This document shows, one piece after another, positions 15,069-24,853 of a DNA stretch of 64,000 nt; position 1 is the first letter of the stretch; each line of letters begins with the position of its first letter. The notes beneath the pieces are model-generated. The model was not told where the DNA came from, did not search any database, and saw nothing but the letters and a program-made list of their open reading frames with translations. Source of the DNA: an uncultured Bacteroidia bacterium (GTDB taxonomy: Bacteria; Bacteroidota; Bacteroidia; Bacteroidales; F082); contig CADCGK010000010.1 in the NCBI GenBank assembly GCA_902800965.1, positions 62,001-126,000 of the forward strand, given 5' to 3'. The translations under genes were made by a program, and so were the position numbers.

Positions 15069-16503
15069 AAAGATGAATAATTCAAGACACATTCGTGTTA
15101 TCGTTTTAACCTATTTATTCTTTGGGTGCATCTTTGTTACAAAAGCCCAAGATGAAATCATGGTCTCCCCATTAACCGCTCAACAATTCGAACACTGCGA
15201 GGGAGACCAGTATTATGTCCACTTTTCCAGATATGCAATCATGACCCATTGGGACTCATACATATTTAGTGCTCTTCAGCACAACAATCCCGTAAAGAGC
15301 ATTAAAATCAAGTATTATGAGGAGCACATGGTTTATGACGAGCCTACAATGGTGGAAGACAAATCAAAAGCATGTACTTTTGATTATACTGGAAATTCTT
15401 TTATTTCTAAGAAGAATTATGGACAACGTGTATGGGAGAGCGATGGTATTAGTCATTGGTTTCGTAACGAAGCGTATGATATTTCGGAAGTGAAAGATTC
15501 ATTTGTTTTCGAAGCATGTCACCAAAATAAAAGAGGAGAAGGTGTTACTTACAACCGAGACGAAAAGAATCGAGTAAAAAGGGTAACTTGTTCTTGGGGC
15601 AGTGGTACTATTATTGATTATACCTATTGGGCAAATACGGATTATATTCATACCATCAAGTGTTACGGTGCTATTGATGGAAAAATGACGGCAGAGGTGC
15701 AATATGATTATTTGACCACTTCAAAAAAACATTTGTTGAAGGAAGCTACATGCAAAACTTATCGTCGTTCCAGTCCTCAAAAAACCTATATTTATAGGTT
15801 GAATTACAATGCTGCCATGGATGTAAATCGTGTGGATCTTTACTTTGAGGATCAAGGTGATTTCAAAGAAAAGGTGGAGGAGAGTATTGATGTAAAAATC
15901 GAGCGAGACAAGAAGGGAAATATCACAAAATGCGCTTGTACACTTGTAAAATATGTAAATGATAATGTTGATGAATTAAGAAAAGGATACGTAAGAAACG
16001 CTTCATGGCAGTTTACTTATGACAGCAATGACAATTGGACAACGATGACAAAAACTCAAAACTTTAATGGCACTAAGACTAAACAACAAATAAAGAGAGA
16101 GTTGATTTTTGATACTTCCCAAGGTGCGGATTCCAAAGCAAAGGCCAAGACAAATAAACCACAACCTGCAAAAGAATTTGACGGCGAAGTCTATCAAATC
16201 GTGGAAGAGATGCCAGAGTTTCCGGGCGGCATGCAAAAACTGATGGAGTTTATCTCCAATAATATTCAATATCCACAGCTCGCCCGTGAAAAGGGTGTTC
16301 AGGGGCGTGTTTTTGTCAGTTTTATCGTGGAGCCTGATGGCAGTATTTCCAATGCAAATACAACTCAAGGCATCGGTGGAGGCTGTGACGAGGAAGCTGT
16401 GCGTGTCGTCAAGTCAATGCCAAAATGGAAACCTGGCAAACAGAAAGGACAAACTATACGTGTAGCTTATCAACTCCCTATTAATTTCAGATTGACAAAC
16501 TAA
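15061..16503 (+). CDS. Secreted protein with TonB C-terminal domain
   Basis: 481 residues. After a signal peptide (about residues 12-32, ending VTKAQ) comes a long region with YD-like motifs (YDSNDNWTTM) akin to the upstream lipoprotein. The last 100 residues are a TonB_C domain: EEMPEFPGGMQKLMEFI, YPQLAREKGVQGRVFVSFIV, GGGCDEEAVRVVKSMP and VAYQLPINFRL. Unlike classical TonB there is no obvious retained membrane anchor or Pro-rich spacer. ATG 15061 is selected because it overlaps the upstream stop; 15073 is an alternative. Whether it energises any receptor is uncertain. Confidence 0.65.
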   Translation: MNKKMNNSRHIRVIVLTYLFFGCIFVTKAQDEIMVSPLTAQQFEHCEGDQYYVHFSRYAIMTHWDSYIFSALQHNNPVKSIKIKYYEEHMVYDEPTMVEDKSKACTFDYTGNSFISKKNYGQRVWESDGISHWFRNEAYDISEVKDSFVFEACHQNKRGEGVTYNRDEKNRVKRVTCSWGSGTIIDYTYWANTDYIHTIKCYGAIDGKMTAEVQYDYLTTSKKHLLKEATCKTYRRSSPQKTYIYRLNYNAAMDVNRVDLYFEDQGDFKEKVEESIDVKIERDKKGNITKCACTLVKYVNDNVDELRKGYVRNASWQFTYDSNDNWTTMTKTQNFNGTKTKQQIKRELIFDTSQGADSKAKAKTNKPQPAKEFDGEVYQIVEEMPEFPGGMQKLMEFISNNIQYPQLAREKGVQGRVFVSFIVEPDGSISNANTTQGIGGGCDEEAVRVVKSMPKWKPGKQKGQTIRVAYQLPINFRLTN

Positions 16504-16519
16504 ATTAACTAAAACAATA

Positions 16520-17281
16520 ATGAAAACATTTGACAAAATCATTATGGCCATTTTATTGATGGCAGGTTTAGCATCATGCTCAAACGTAAAAGAACCTAAA
16601 GTAGTTTCCACAGAAGAATTTGAGAATATCTTAGGAGAACAAATGATTAACGCAACTTTTGATGATGGGATGATAATGCGCTTTCAAATCAAATCACCAT
16701 CTGAAGTGGCTGTGTGTTCATATAAAAAGATTCCCACTTCTGGGCGTGTTACAATTCCTAGCAAAATCATTTCTAACGGAAACACGTATCAGGTTGTTGA
16801 AATTGGCTCTTTGGCCTTTCAAGGTTGTGAGAGCATGTCCTCCGTCACAATCCCCAATAGTGTGACGAGTATTGGAAATAATGCTTTCATAGATTGCAGA
16901 GGCTTAGCCTCGGTCACTATTCCGAAAGAAGTGACAAGTGCTGGATTTGGTATCTTTAGCTATTGCACAGGTTTAACCACTGTCACTATTCCAACAGGCG
17001 TAACGGAGATTTGGGAATCAGCCTTTTCTGGTTGTACAGGTTTGAGCTCTATCAGCATCCCAGATGGTGTGACAAGTATTGGAGAACGAGCTTTTGTTGG
17101 CTGTACGGGATTGACTTCCATCTCCATTCCTAATAGTGTAACAAGTATTGGAGAGCGTGCTTTTAAAGATTGTTCAGGGCTGACCAAAGTAATTATACAG
17201 AATCCAGATCTTCAACTTAATTTTGAAGAAGTGTTCCCTGGATGTGTTCAGCTTCAGCCAACTAATGTAATAAAGGAATAA
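16520..17281 (+). CDS. BspA-type leucine-rich-repeat lipoprotein
   Basis: 253 residues. The signal peptide ends MAGLASC (Cys20). From about residue 95 there are five or six ~23-residue LRR_5 repeats of the form SVTIPNSVTSIGNNAFIDC. Proteins of this class in Tannerella, Treponema and gut Bacteroidales bind host or bacterial surfaces. The N-terminal 75 residues (KIPTSGRVTIPSKI) match the beginning of the next gene, showing tandem duplication. It is in a run of codirectional secreted-protein genes. Confidence 0.8.
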   Translation: MKTFDKIIMAILLMAGLASCSNVKEPKVVSTEEFENILGEQMINATFDDGMIMRFQIKSPSEVAVCSYKKIPTSGRVTIPSKIISNGNTYQVVEIGSLAFQGCESMSSVTIPNSVTSIGNNAFIDCRGLASVTIPKEVTSAGFGIFSYCTGLTTVTIPTGVTEIWESAFSGCTGLSSISIPDGVTSIGERAFVGCTGLTSISIPNSVTSIGERAFKDCSGLTKVIIQNPDLQLNFEEVFPGCVQLQPTNVIKE

Positions 17282-17308
17282 TGAGATTTATCAAATAAAG
17301 AATAGAAT

Positions 17309-18811
17309 ATGAAAACAATCAACAAAATCATTATAGCCTTTCTATTGATGGCTAGTTTTGTTTCATGCTCAAACGAGCAAGAGCAAAAAGTGATAGCCAC
17401 AGAGGAAATCATCCGAGAAGACTCCAGTTTAGCCATCTTAGCCAAAATGAACGATGGGGTTGAATTGGGATTCCTTGTCCAGCAAGATGCCCCAAATCAA
17501 GTAATCCTAGTTCATTGTGAGAGGGATAAGATTCCCACTTCTGGACATGTAACCATACCCAATCAGTTCAAGTCTAAGGGGGTTACCTATACAGTGACGG
17601 GGATTAAATCCTATGCCTTTTCTAATTGTGAAAGTTTAACCTCTGTCACCATTCCCAATAGTGTAACGAGCATCGGAGAAGGGGCTTTTATGGATTGTAC
17701 AAATATAACCTCAATTACTATTCCCAATAGCGTGACGAGTATTGATGCACTTGCTTTTGATTACTGCACAAACTTGATTGAGATTGTTGTTTCAGATGGG
17801 AACAGAAAATATGACAGCAGAGACAACTGCAACGCTATCATTGAAACAGCTTCTAACACATTGGTTAAAGCATGTCGCAACACAACAATTCCTAACACCG
17901 TAACAAGCATTGGAAGAGGTGCATTTGCTAGTTGCGAAGGTTTGACATCCATTACCATCCCTGCCAATGTGACGAACATTGAAGAATTTGCATTTTCTGC
18001 CTGTCCGAACCTGACCAAAATCGTTGTTGCAGATGGTAATAGGGTATTCGATAGCAGAAATAATTGTAATGCCATCATCGAGACGGCCTCTAACACATTG
18101 ATTGCAGCTTGTTGCAATACAACAATTCCCGACAATGTGACGAATATTGGCATGGGGGCTTTTTGTGGTTGCTCTAGCTTAACCTCCATCACCATCCCTA
18201 ATAGTGTAACAAGAATTGGAGATAAAGCTTTTCATGGTTGCTCTAGCTTAACCTCTATCACCATCCCTAACAGTGTGGTATCTATAGGAGAAAGTACTTT
18301 TGGAGATTGTTCAGGTTTAACCTCCGTTTCCATTCCAAACGGCGTGAAAAGTTTGGGAAGACATGCTTTTTCTGGATGCGAAAGTTTGACCTCCATAACT
18401 ATTCCTCAAGGTGTTAATTGCATTGAGGAATGGACCTTTGCAACTTGTTGGGAGTTGACCTCTGTTTCCATTCCCAATAGTGTGACAAGTATTGGAGATT
18501 TTGCGTTTTACGGTTGTAAAGGTATAGAGTCCCTAACCATTCCCTATGGTGTGACGAGTATTGGAGACTATGCCTTTCAAGATTGCTCTGGGTTGACATC
18601 AGTCACCTTCCCATATGGTGTGACGAACATAGGATATGATGCTTTTCGTGGCTGTACTAGCTTGACTTCTGTCACCATCCCCAGTAGCGTGACGAACATT
18701 GGCCATGGAGCATTTTGTGGTTGCACTGGATTGACTTCGGCAACTATATTGAATCCAGATCTTCAATCCCAGTATGATTATGTTTTTATAGGCTGCGACA
18801 ATCTCCCATAA
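17309..18811 (+). CDS. BspA-type leucine-rich-repeat lipoprotein, longer paralogue
   Basis: 500 residues with lipoprotein signal (MASFVSC, Cys20). About 16 LRR_5 units follow, interrupted twice by a duplicated insert (VVSDGNRKYDSRDNCNA and VVADGNRVFDSRNNCNA, each continuing IIETASNTL). The TAA stop at 18809-18811 is in the same frame as the downstream lipocalin/FISUMP remnant, which has no start or signal of its own. The repeats make the region prone to unequal recombination. Confidence 0.8.
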   Translation: MKTINKIIIAFLLMASFVSCSNEQEQKVIATEEIIREDSSLAILAKMNDGVELGFLVQQDAPNQVILVHCERDKIPTSGHVTIPNQFKSKGVTYTVTGIKSYAFSNCESLTSVTIPNSVTSIGEGAFMDCTNITSITIPNSVTSIDALAFDYCTNLIEIVVSDGNRKYDSRDNCNAIIETASNTLVKACRNTTIPNTVTSIGRGAFASCEGLTSITIPANVTNIEEFAFSACPNLTKIVVADGNRVFDSRNNCNAIIETASNTLIAACCNTTIPDNVTNIGMGAFCGCSSLTSITIPNSVTRIGDKAFHGCSSLTSITIPNSVVSIGESTFGDCSGLTSVSIPNGVKSLGRHAFSGCESLTSITIPQGVNCIEEWTFATCWELTSVSIPNSVTSIGDFAFYGCKGIESLTIPYGVTSIGDYAFQDCSGLTSVTFPYGVTNIGYDAFRGCTSLTSVTIPSSVTNIGHGAFCGCTGLTSATILNPDLQSQYDYVFIGCDNLP

Positions 18812-19636
18812 GGGGAATACATATGGATTGTCGGGACTTGGGCCTGTGATATGGGTCCTTATGGAACTGTGGTCGTGAAATTTGATGGTGACGGATCCTC
18901 TGGCACATGTACCGAAGCACAATACGGATCCTATAAAACAGGAACCTATTATGTCAGTGGCAACACATTGTGTTACAAATTAAACGGTGAAAGTGTAACG
19001 ACAACAATCGAAATAGAATCGGGACATAGATTGGCGGCTGGAGGAGGGTTTTATTATCATAAGAGAGATAATGGTGATGAGCAACGGAATGAAGCTAACA
19101 ACAACGGTAAGCCCCACGTTCCCAACGATGCAACCAAAGGCATCTTTTCGGTCGGTTATTCCCAACAGGTCTCTTTTGCGAAAGGCAACCTGCAATATCA
19201 GGCTTCATCAGGCACGTGGCGTTTTGCCAATAACCAATGGGAGACGATGGGTCAAGGCAATGTCAATATCTCGGCAAACTATAGCGGCTGGATCGATTTG
19301 TTTGGCTGGGGTACGGGCAATGGTCCTCTTAATCATTCGGAGAACAATAATGACTATTCTACATTCTGCGACTGGGGCTCTTATGGAATGGGTGATGGCT
19401 GGAGGACACCAACTCTGGAGGAGTGGGATTACTTATTCACGGGCCGTTCCGATGCGTATAACAAATACGGTGCTGCTATAGTGAACGGCGTTGCAGGCAT
19501 TGTGGTGCTTCCTGATAACTGGGTCTTGCCTTCGGGATTGTCCTTTAAGCACTCGTTCGATTATTCCCAAAACACCTATGACAATGCCTCTTGGAGTAAA
19601 ATGGAAGAAGCAGGTGCGGTATTCAAGAACATATAA
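18812..19636 (+). pseudogene. Decayed lipocalin-like plus FISUMP protein gene
   Basis: The open frame reads directly on from the stop of the LRR gene (GEYIWIVGTWACDMGPYGT), a lipocalin-like beginning without signal peptide; the first ATG (18851) is already inside that domain. It continues into a FISUMP module (VSFAKGNLQYQASSGTWRF, WRTPTLEEWDYLF, VNGVAGIVVLPDNW). It stops at GAVFKNI where the homologous part of the kinase protein continues GAVFLPAAGMY, so the last ~70 residues with YWSAT and VRLVR are missing. Both ends are thus lost. It may still be translated, but a full-length product is unlikely. Confidence 0.65.
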
Positions 19637-19678
19637 TGTGATCGTCCAGACGAATCAGATAGTTTCAACATTGGTGAA

Positions 19679-19921
19679 ATGAGAAAAGTGCTAATGGTCG
19701 TGGTGATTGTGCAAATGATTCTTTCTTGCTCCACTTCGAAAAAACCATATGCGTTTAACTTAACCGATGAGCAAACGGTTGCCGCCGACACCATCGCAGA
19801 ACAGCAAATTAATTACAATACCGCAGAACGTAAGCCTTATATGGGAAGTGCCATCTTTTTTCATGTGTGGTCGCTTGAGAACAACGGGATATTCCATATT
19901 GAGGGCACCGAATACCAATAA
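19679..19921 (+). CDS. Short lipoprotein, possibly remnant
   Basis: 80 residues; signal peptide ends MILSC (Cys17). The remaining 63 residues match no family I know. It follows the FISUMP pseudogene by 42 bases in the same frame, and its C-terminus (IFHIEGTEYQ) stops abruptly before the convergent kinase gene, so it could be the beginning of a longer gene that was cut. Confidence 0.4.
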   Translation: MRKVLMVVVIVQMILSCSTSKKPYAFNLTDEQTVAADTIAEQQINYNTAERKPYMGSAIFFHVWSLENNGIFHIEGTEYQ

Positions 19922-20016
19922 CCGGATAACATGGTCTTACCTACCTCCACCTTATCAACAACCTTATTGGCGCTGATGTGGACATTCTCGTCCATCCTAG
20001 ATGGACTATCACCATC

Positions 20017-22260
20017 TCACGGCATCTCAATGTAATTGGTAAACGCTTTCCAACCATCTGCGTTTTGATAGGCGGAAAGGGTACCCTTGGGGATGTATAT
20101 GGGAATGCCCGTGTCAACACATGCAAAAGCCCGAAAACCCATCTCAGGCGGAACCTCGGCATGAACGGTGATGGAAGCCAACGACGGACATTCAAAAAAG
20201 CCATAATCGCCTATTTCCATTAAGGAGCTTGGGATTTCCACAGAGCGGATTTTTGATGCTACAAAAGCATTTTCGCCAATGCTTGTTATAGTATATGTGT
20301 TGCCGAAATGGTTGACTTTCTCTGGAATAACGACGTCTCCCGTTGCGCGTTGGCCATCGAAGTGTCCCACAACATTCGCCCAGAGCGTGGGATCATCATA
20401 CGAATATATCAAGGGGAAAGACGATTCTTCATCGAAAACGGCTTTTATGTTCCTGTTGAAACCCACTGCAAAAGAGAAAGGATTGGAGGTGGAAACAACC
20501 TTGCCATTCTCCGTCCAATACAAAAACACATATTCAGGGGAAGGTGCGGCTGTCAAAGTGCAGACTTCGCCATTTCGATATGTCCCTTGTCTCGTGACAA
20601 GACCTCCTTCGGAAGGATTGGGAGCCACCTCGATGGATGAGGTGGGCTGTGAGGAACGAACCAAGCGTACCGAATGTCTGCAGGATGAATAATAACCGGC
20701 AAATGCATGAAAATAGTTTCCATCAAAATCAAAAATGCTTTTGATCCATGCGTTCCCGCCGCTTGTCGCCGACCAATAGGTGCCTTGTTCGTTGAACCTA
20801 TGATCTAAGTCTTGATACATTCCAGCAGCAGGCAGGAAAACAGCCCCGTTTGCTTCCAAGAGGTTTGTCCAATCTTCAAGTGGAATGTCGTTCACATCAT
20901 AGGGAACATCTCCTTTGTTGGCTTGGTTTAAATGATAAACACTCGCGTTCCAATGGTCGGGAAGGAGAACCAAACCATTAACACCATTCACCATGGCCTT
21001 GGCATAGCGCATACTCGTTGCGGTAACGCGTGTTTTGAACAAATAGACCCATTCGGAACTCCTTAGGGTTCGCCAAGTCCTTTCTTGGCCGCCTCCGTTG
21101 CCTATGGCATTGTATCCCCAATCGGCTTGTCCTGTTTCATCACAAAGGTCGTAATGGTTATGATAGTATGCCGCATGGTCGAATTGGTCGCCTTTTTCCC
21201 AAGGCTGGTAACAATTGGCCCCATGATTATAACCCGAGGCACCCCAGCTGAAAAGGTCGATCCAACCGTCGTAGTCAGGCGAGGCTTGGGTGTTTTCCTC
21301 TCCAAGATAATCCCATTGATTCTCGGCAAAACGCCAAGTGTCGGTGGAGGCTTGGTATTGCAGGTTGCCCTTCGAGAAATAAACTTGGTCTCCTGCTTCG
21401 TTGATGGTGTACAAGCCGTTGATGGCACCTTCGGGGACGCTCGGAAGGACGGGATCGTCTTTGTGTCCAAAATAAAACCAAAGTGCCCCACCGATTAAGA
21501 CAAGGACCACCAACCCCAATAATGCATAACGGGCCTTGCCTTTTTGCTCGCTCTGCTTGATGGCCCGTCTCAGCTCGGCGACGCTTTGGAAACGTTCCAA
21601 CGGGACTTCCTTCAAGCAACGCTGGATCACGTGGTTCTTGGCTAGTCCGAAGTGTTGCAGAATCTTGCCTAAGGCATAGACGTCGGTGGCGGTTGAGAAC
21701 TGGTCGGTCTTGGAGGCCAATTGTTCAGGAGCGCAGTAGTCGCGGGTATATCCCAAATCGTAGAGGAAACTCTCACTCCAGCCGAAGCCAAGGTCGATGA
21801 GCTTGACCTCATGGTATTTTCGGGTGATGAGGATGTTGCGGGGTTTCAGGTCCAGATGGAGCATCTTCTTGCCGTGGAGATATTCTAAGGCGGAGAGGAG
21901 CTCTTCAACGAAACGCTTTCGGTTTTTCTTGTCTTCGAAATAGTCGGGATGCTGGGCTGCGAATTCCTCTAAGTTGTCGCCATCGACGTATTCCATCCTG
22001 ATGTAAGGTCCTTTCTCGTCGGTACTGTAGTCGTAATACCTTACGATATTCGGATGATCGAGATGGGCACCCAACTCAAATTCTTTCTGGAAAAGACTCA
22101 TATAGGCCTCCGAGTCGCAAAACTGGGGCTTGGGCCGCTTCACGCAATAGATGCGGTTGTCCTGGATGAGTTTGTAGCAGTCGGCCGTGCCGCCGCCATC
22201 GAACAGGACTTCCCCCTTATCCCGTTCTCCAGGAGTGATGAAACCGGAATCGCTGCTCAT
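20017..22260 (-). CDS. Transmembrane Ser/Thr protein kinase with FISUMP, InlB-like and LRR ectodomain
   Basis: 747 residues. Residues 1-235 form a Hanks-type kinase: glycine loop FDGGGTADCYK, Lys41 in CVKRPK, catalytic HLDLKPRN (Asp137), DLG in place of DFG (Asp156) and APEQ. A single membrane helix (about 246-266, LLGLVVLVLIGGALWFY) follows. Outside are a FISUMP domain (FSKGNLQYQASTDTWRF to RHSVRLVRSS), an InlB-like repeat (YVFLYWTENGKVVSTSNPF) and an LRR_5 tail (SIGENAFVASKIRSVEIP). This suggests a surface- or periplasm-sensing kinase. It begins in the stop of the upstream gene (ATGA), which probably encodes its regulatory partner. Confidence 0.85.
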   Translation of the reverse strand: MSSDSGFITPGERDKGEVLFDGGGTADCYKLIQDNRIYCVKRPKPQFCDSEAYMSLFQKEFELGAHLDHPNIVRYYDYSTDEKGPYIRMEYVDGDNLEEFAAQHPDYFEDKKNRKRFVEELLSALEYLHGKKMLHLDLKPRNILITRKYHEVKLIDLGFGWSESFLYDLGYTRDYCAPEQLASKTDQFSTATDVYALGKILQHFGLAKNHVIQRCLKEVPLERFQSVAELRRAIKQSEQKGKARYALLGLVVLVLIGGALWFYFGHKDDPVLPSVPEGAINGLYTINEAGDQVYFSKGNLQYQASTDTWRFAENQWDYLGEENTQASPDYDGWIDLFSWGASGYNHGANCYQPWEKGDQFDHAAYYHNHYDLCDETGQADWGYNAIGNGGGQERTWRTLRSSEWVYLFKTRVTATSMRYAKAMVNGVNGLVLLPDHWNASVYHLNQANKGDVPYDVNDIPLEDWTNLLEANGAVFLPAAGMYQDLDHRFNEQGTYWSATSGGNAWIKSIFDFDGNYFHAFAGYYSSCRHSVRLVRSSQPTSSIEVAPNPSEGGLVTRQGTYRNGEVCTLTAAPSPEYVFLYWTENGKVVSTSNPFSFAVGFNRNIKAVFDEESSFPLIYSYDDPTLWANVVGHFDGQRATGDVVIPEKVNHFGNTYTITSIGENAFVASKIRSVEIPSSLMEIGDYGFFECPSLASITVHAEVPPEMGFRAFACVDTGIPIYIPKGTLSAYQNADGWKAFTNYIEMP

Positions 22261-22820
22261 GAGGCTTCTTTGATAAACAGTTCGGTCAATCCGTTTTGTC
22301 GCCCAGCGATATAGCCTAACTCATTGCCGGCAGCATCGCGCATGATGTCTCCGTTCCTGACCACTTGCAACACTTGCAAAGGGTATTGCAACCGAAAGCT
22401 TTGGATGACCACCTCGTCGTTGGGCTGAAGCTTGCCGTTTAGGCTCTCCGTCACTCGGAATTTGTTCTCGCCAATACATAGCAAAGCGATATGCCGGTTG
22501 GGTAGCCATGATGCTTCCACCGTAGCGCCTTCTTGAATTTCATCGGCAAAGAAAGCCTTCTCCACCCAGTCGCTTTCAACAGGTTGAATGCCGGTCAACG
22601 CCTCCCACGAAGGGGAATCGAGATAATGTGCCAAGGCGTCGAGGGTGGTCTTGCGGGGCGCAATCGGCGATTTGGCGTAACCCATCAGCCGCTTCAAGGT
22701 GTTGACGCCAAGTCGGTCCTTGGTGGGAAAGGAGGCCGACAGCACCTCAAAGTCCTTGGCGTTGCTGAAGTCCAACCCCGACTTCTTCTTGATCTGCTCG
22801 ATGATAGCTATTGAAAGCAT
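22257..22820 (-). CDS. Putative regulator coupled to the kinase
   Basis: 187 residues starting MLSIAIIEQIKKKSG. The first ~75 residues (VNTLKRLMGYAK, KTTLDALAHYLDSPSWEAL) resemble a Bacteroidales N-terminal module with the pattern TLKRLWGY...STLDILA, which looks like an XRE-like HTH. The rest is a beta-rich domain of unknown function (RHIALLCIGENKFRVTES). ATGA overlap with the kinase start indicates an operon. ATG 22820 is chosen; ATG 22859 would make the purine repeat part of the protein (EDRRQKEEGR), which cannot be excluded. Phosphorylation by the kinase is only an inference from context. Confidence 0.55.
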   Translation of the reverse strand: MLSIAIIEQIKKKSGLDFSNAKDFEVLSASFPTKDRLGVNTLKRLMGYAKSPIAPRKTTLDALAHYLDSPSWEALTGIQPVESDWVEKAFFADEIQEGATVEASWLPNRHIALLCIGENKFRVTESLNGKLQPNDEVVIQSFRLQYPLQVLQVVRNGDIMRDAAGNELGYIAGRQNGLTELFIKEAS

Positions 22821-22851
22821 TCTTCCTTCTTCCTTCTGTCTTCTGTCTTCT
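22821..22851. repeat. AGAAGACAG/GGAAGA purine repeat before a start codon
   Basis: On the minus strand AGAAGACAGAAGACAG then GAAGGAAGAAGGAAGA runs directly into the ATG at 22820, in the place of a ribosome site. Same family as 39514, 49866 and 56207. Confidence 0.75.
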
Positions 22852-22859
22852 AAAAACAC

Positions 22860-24467
<1,608 letters not shown>

Positions 24468-24486
24468 GGCGATATTGTTGAAAGTA

Positions 24487-24494
24487 CAAAAGTA
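24487..24494 (-). promoter_or_regulatory. -7 box of the carboxylase gene
   Basis: Minus strand TACTTTTG, 19 bases upstream of the ATG at 24467; it decides the start choice. Confidence 0.55.
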
Positions 24495-24544
24495 AGAAAA
24501 AAGTATATATAACACCTTTTTACGATCCGTAATTGTATTTTTCA

Positions 24545-24552
24545 TACCTTTG
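24545..24552 (+). promoter_or_regulatory. -7 box of the lipoprotein gene at 24578
   Basis: TACCTTTG, 25 bases upstream of the ATG; divergent from the carboxylase promoter. Confidence 0.5.
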
Positions 24553-24577
24553 CATTCAATAACAAACCTGCCGAATC

Positions 24578-24853
24578 ATGAAGAAATTGTTTCTTTTATT
24601 GTCGTTTTTCTGTCTAATCGGCTGCAAAGAGAATACTTATATCATCGGACAAGCACAACAACAAAAGGCTGCCTATACGGTCAATGTTTATGATGACAAG
24701 GGCGACTGGTACGAGACGGGTTTGCTAATAGAGTCCCTGGACAATAAGATGTTCGTCCAAATAAACGACGGGCGCCATGAGCTTGTCAAATCGGATAAGG
24801 AAGAATACCGTTACATGGTTGAAACTGAGAAAGAAGTGCTCTATGTCAAATAA
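24578..24853 (+). CDS. Small lipoprotein
   Basis: 91 residues with signal peptide ending CLIGC (Cys16). The mature part (YTVNVYDDKGDWYETGLLIE, MFVQINDGRHELVK) looks like a small beta barrel; no family recognised. It overlaps the next gene by 11 bases, so the two are translationally coupled and probably form a small envelope unit. Confidence 0.6.
   Translation: MKKLFLLLSFFCLIGCKENTYIIGQAQQQKAAYTVNVYDDKGDWYETGLLIESLDNKMFVQINDGRHELVKSDKEEYRYMVETEKEVLYVK

Noticed and set aside
16800..18780. Regular repeats that could be mistaken for a CRISPR array
   Set aside because: They are translated LRR_5 units of about 23 codons with drifting sequence, not identical repeats with unique spacers.
16520..19921. 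Four consecutive genes in the same frame, hinting at a reassigned TAA codon
   Set aside because: Many clear genes here end in TAA with family-normal lengths, and the first three have their own signal peptides or are clearly separate; chance and recombination suffice.
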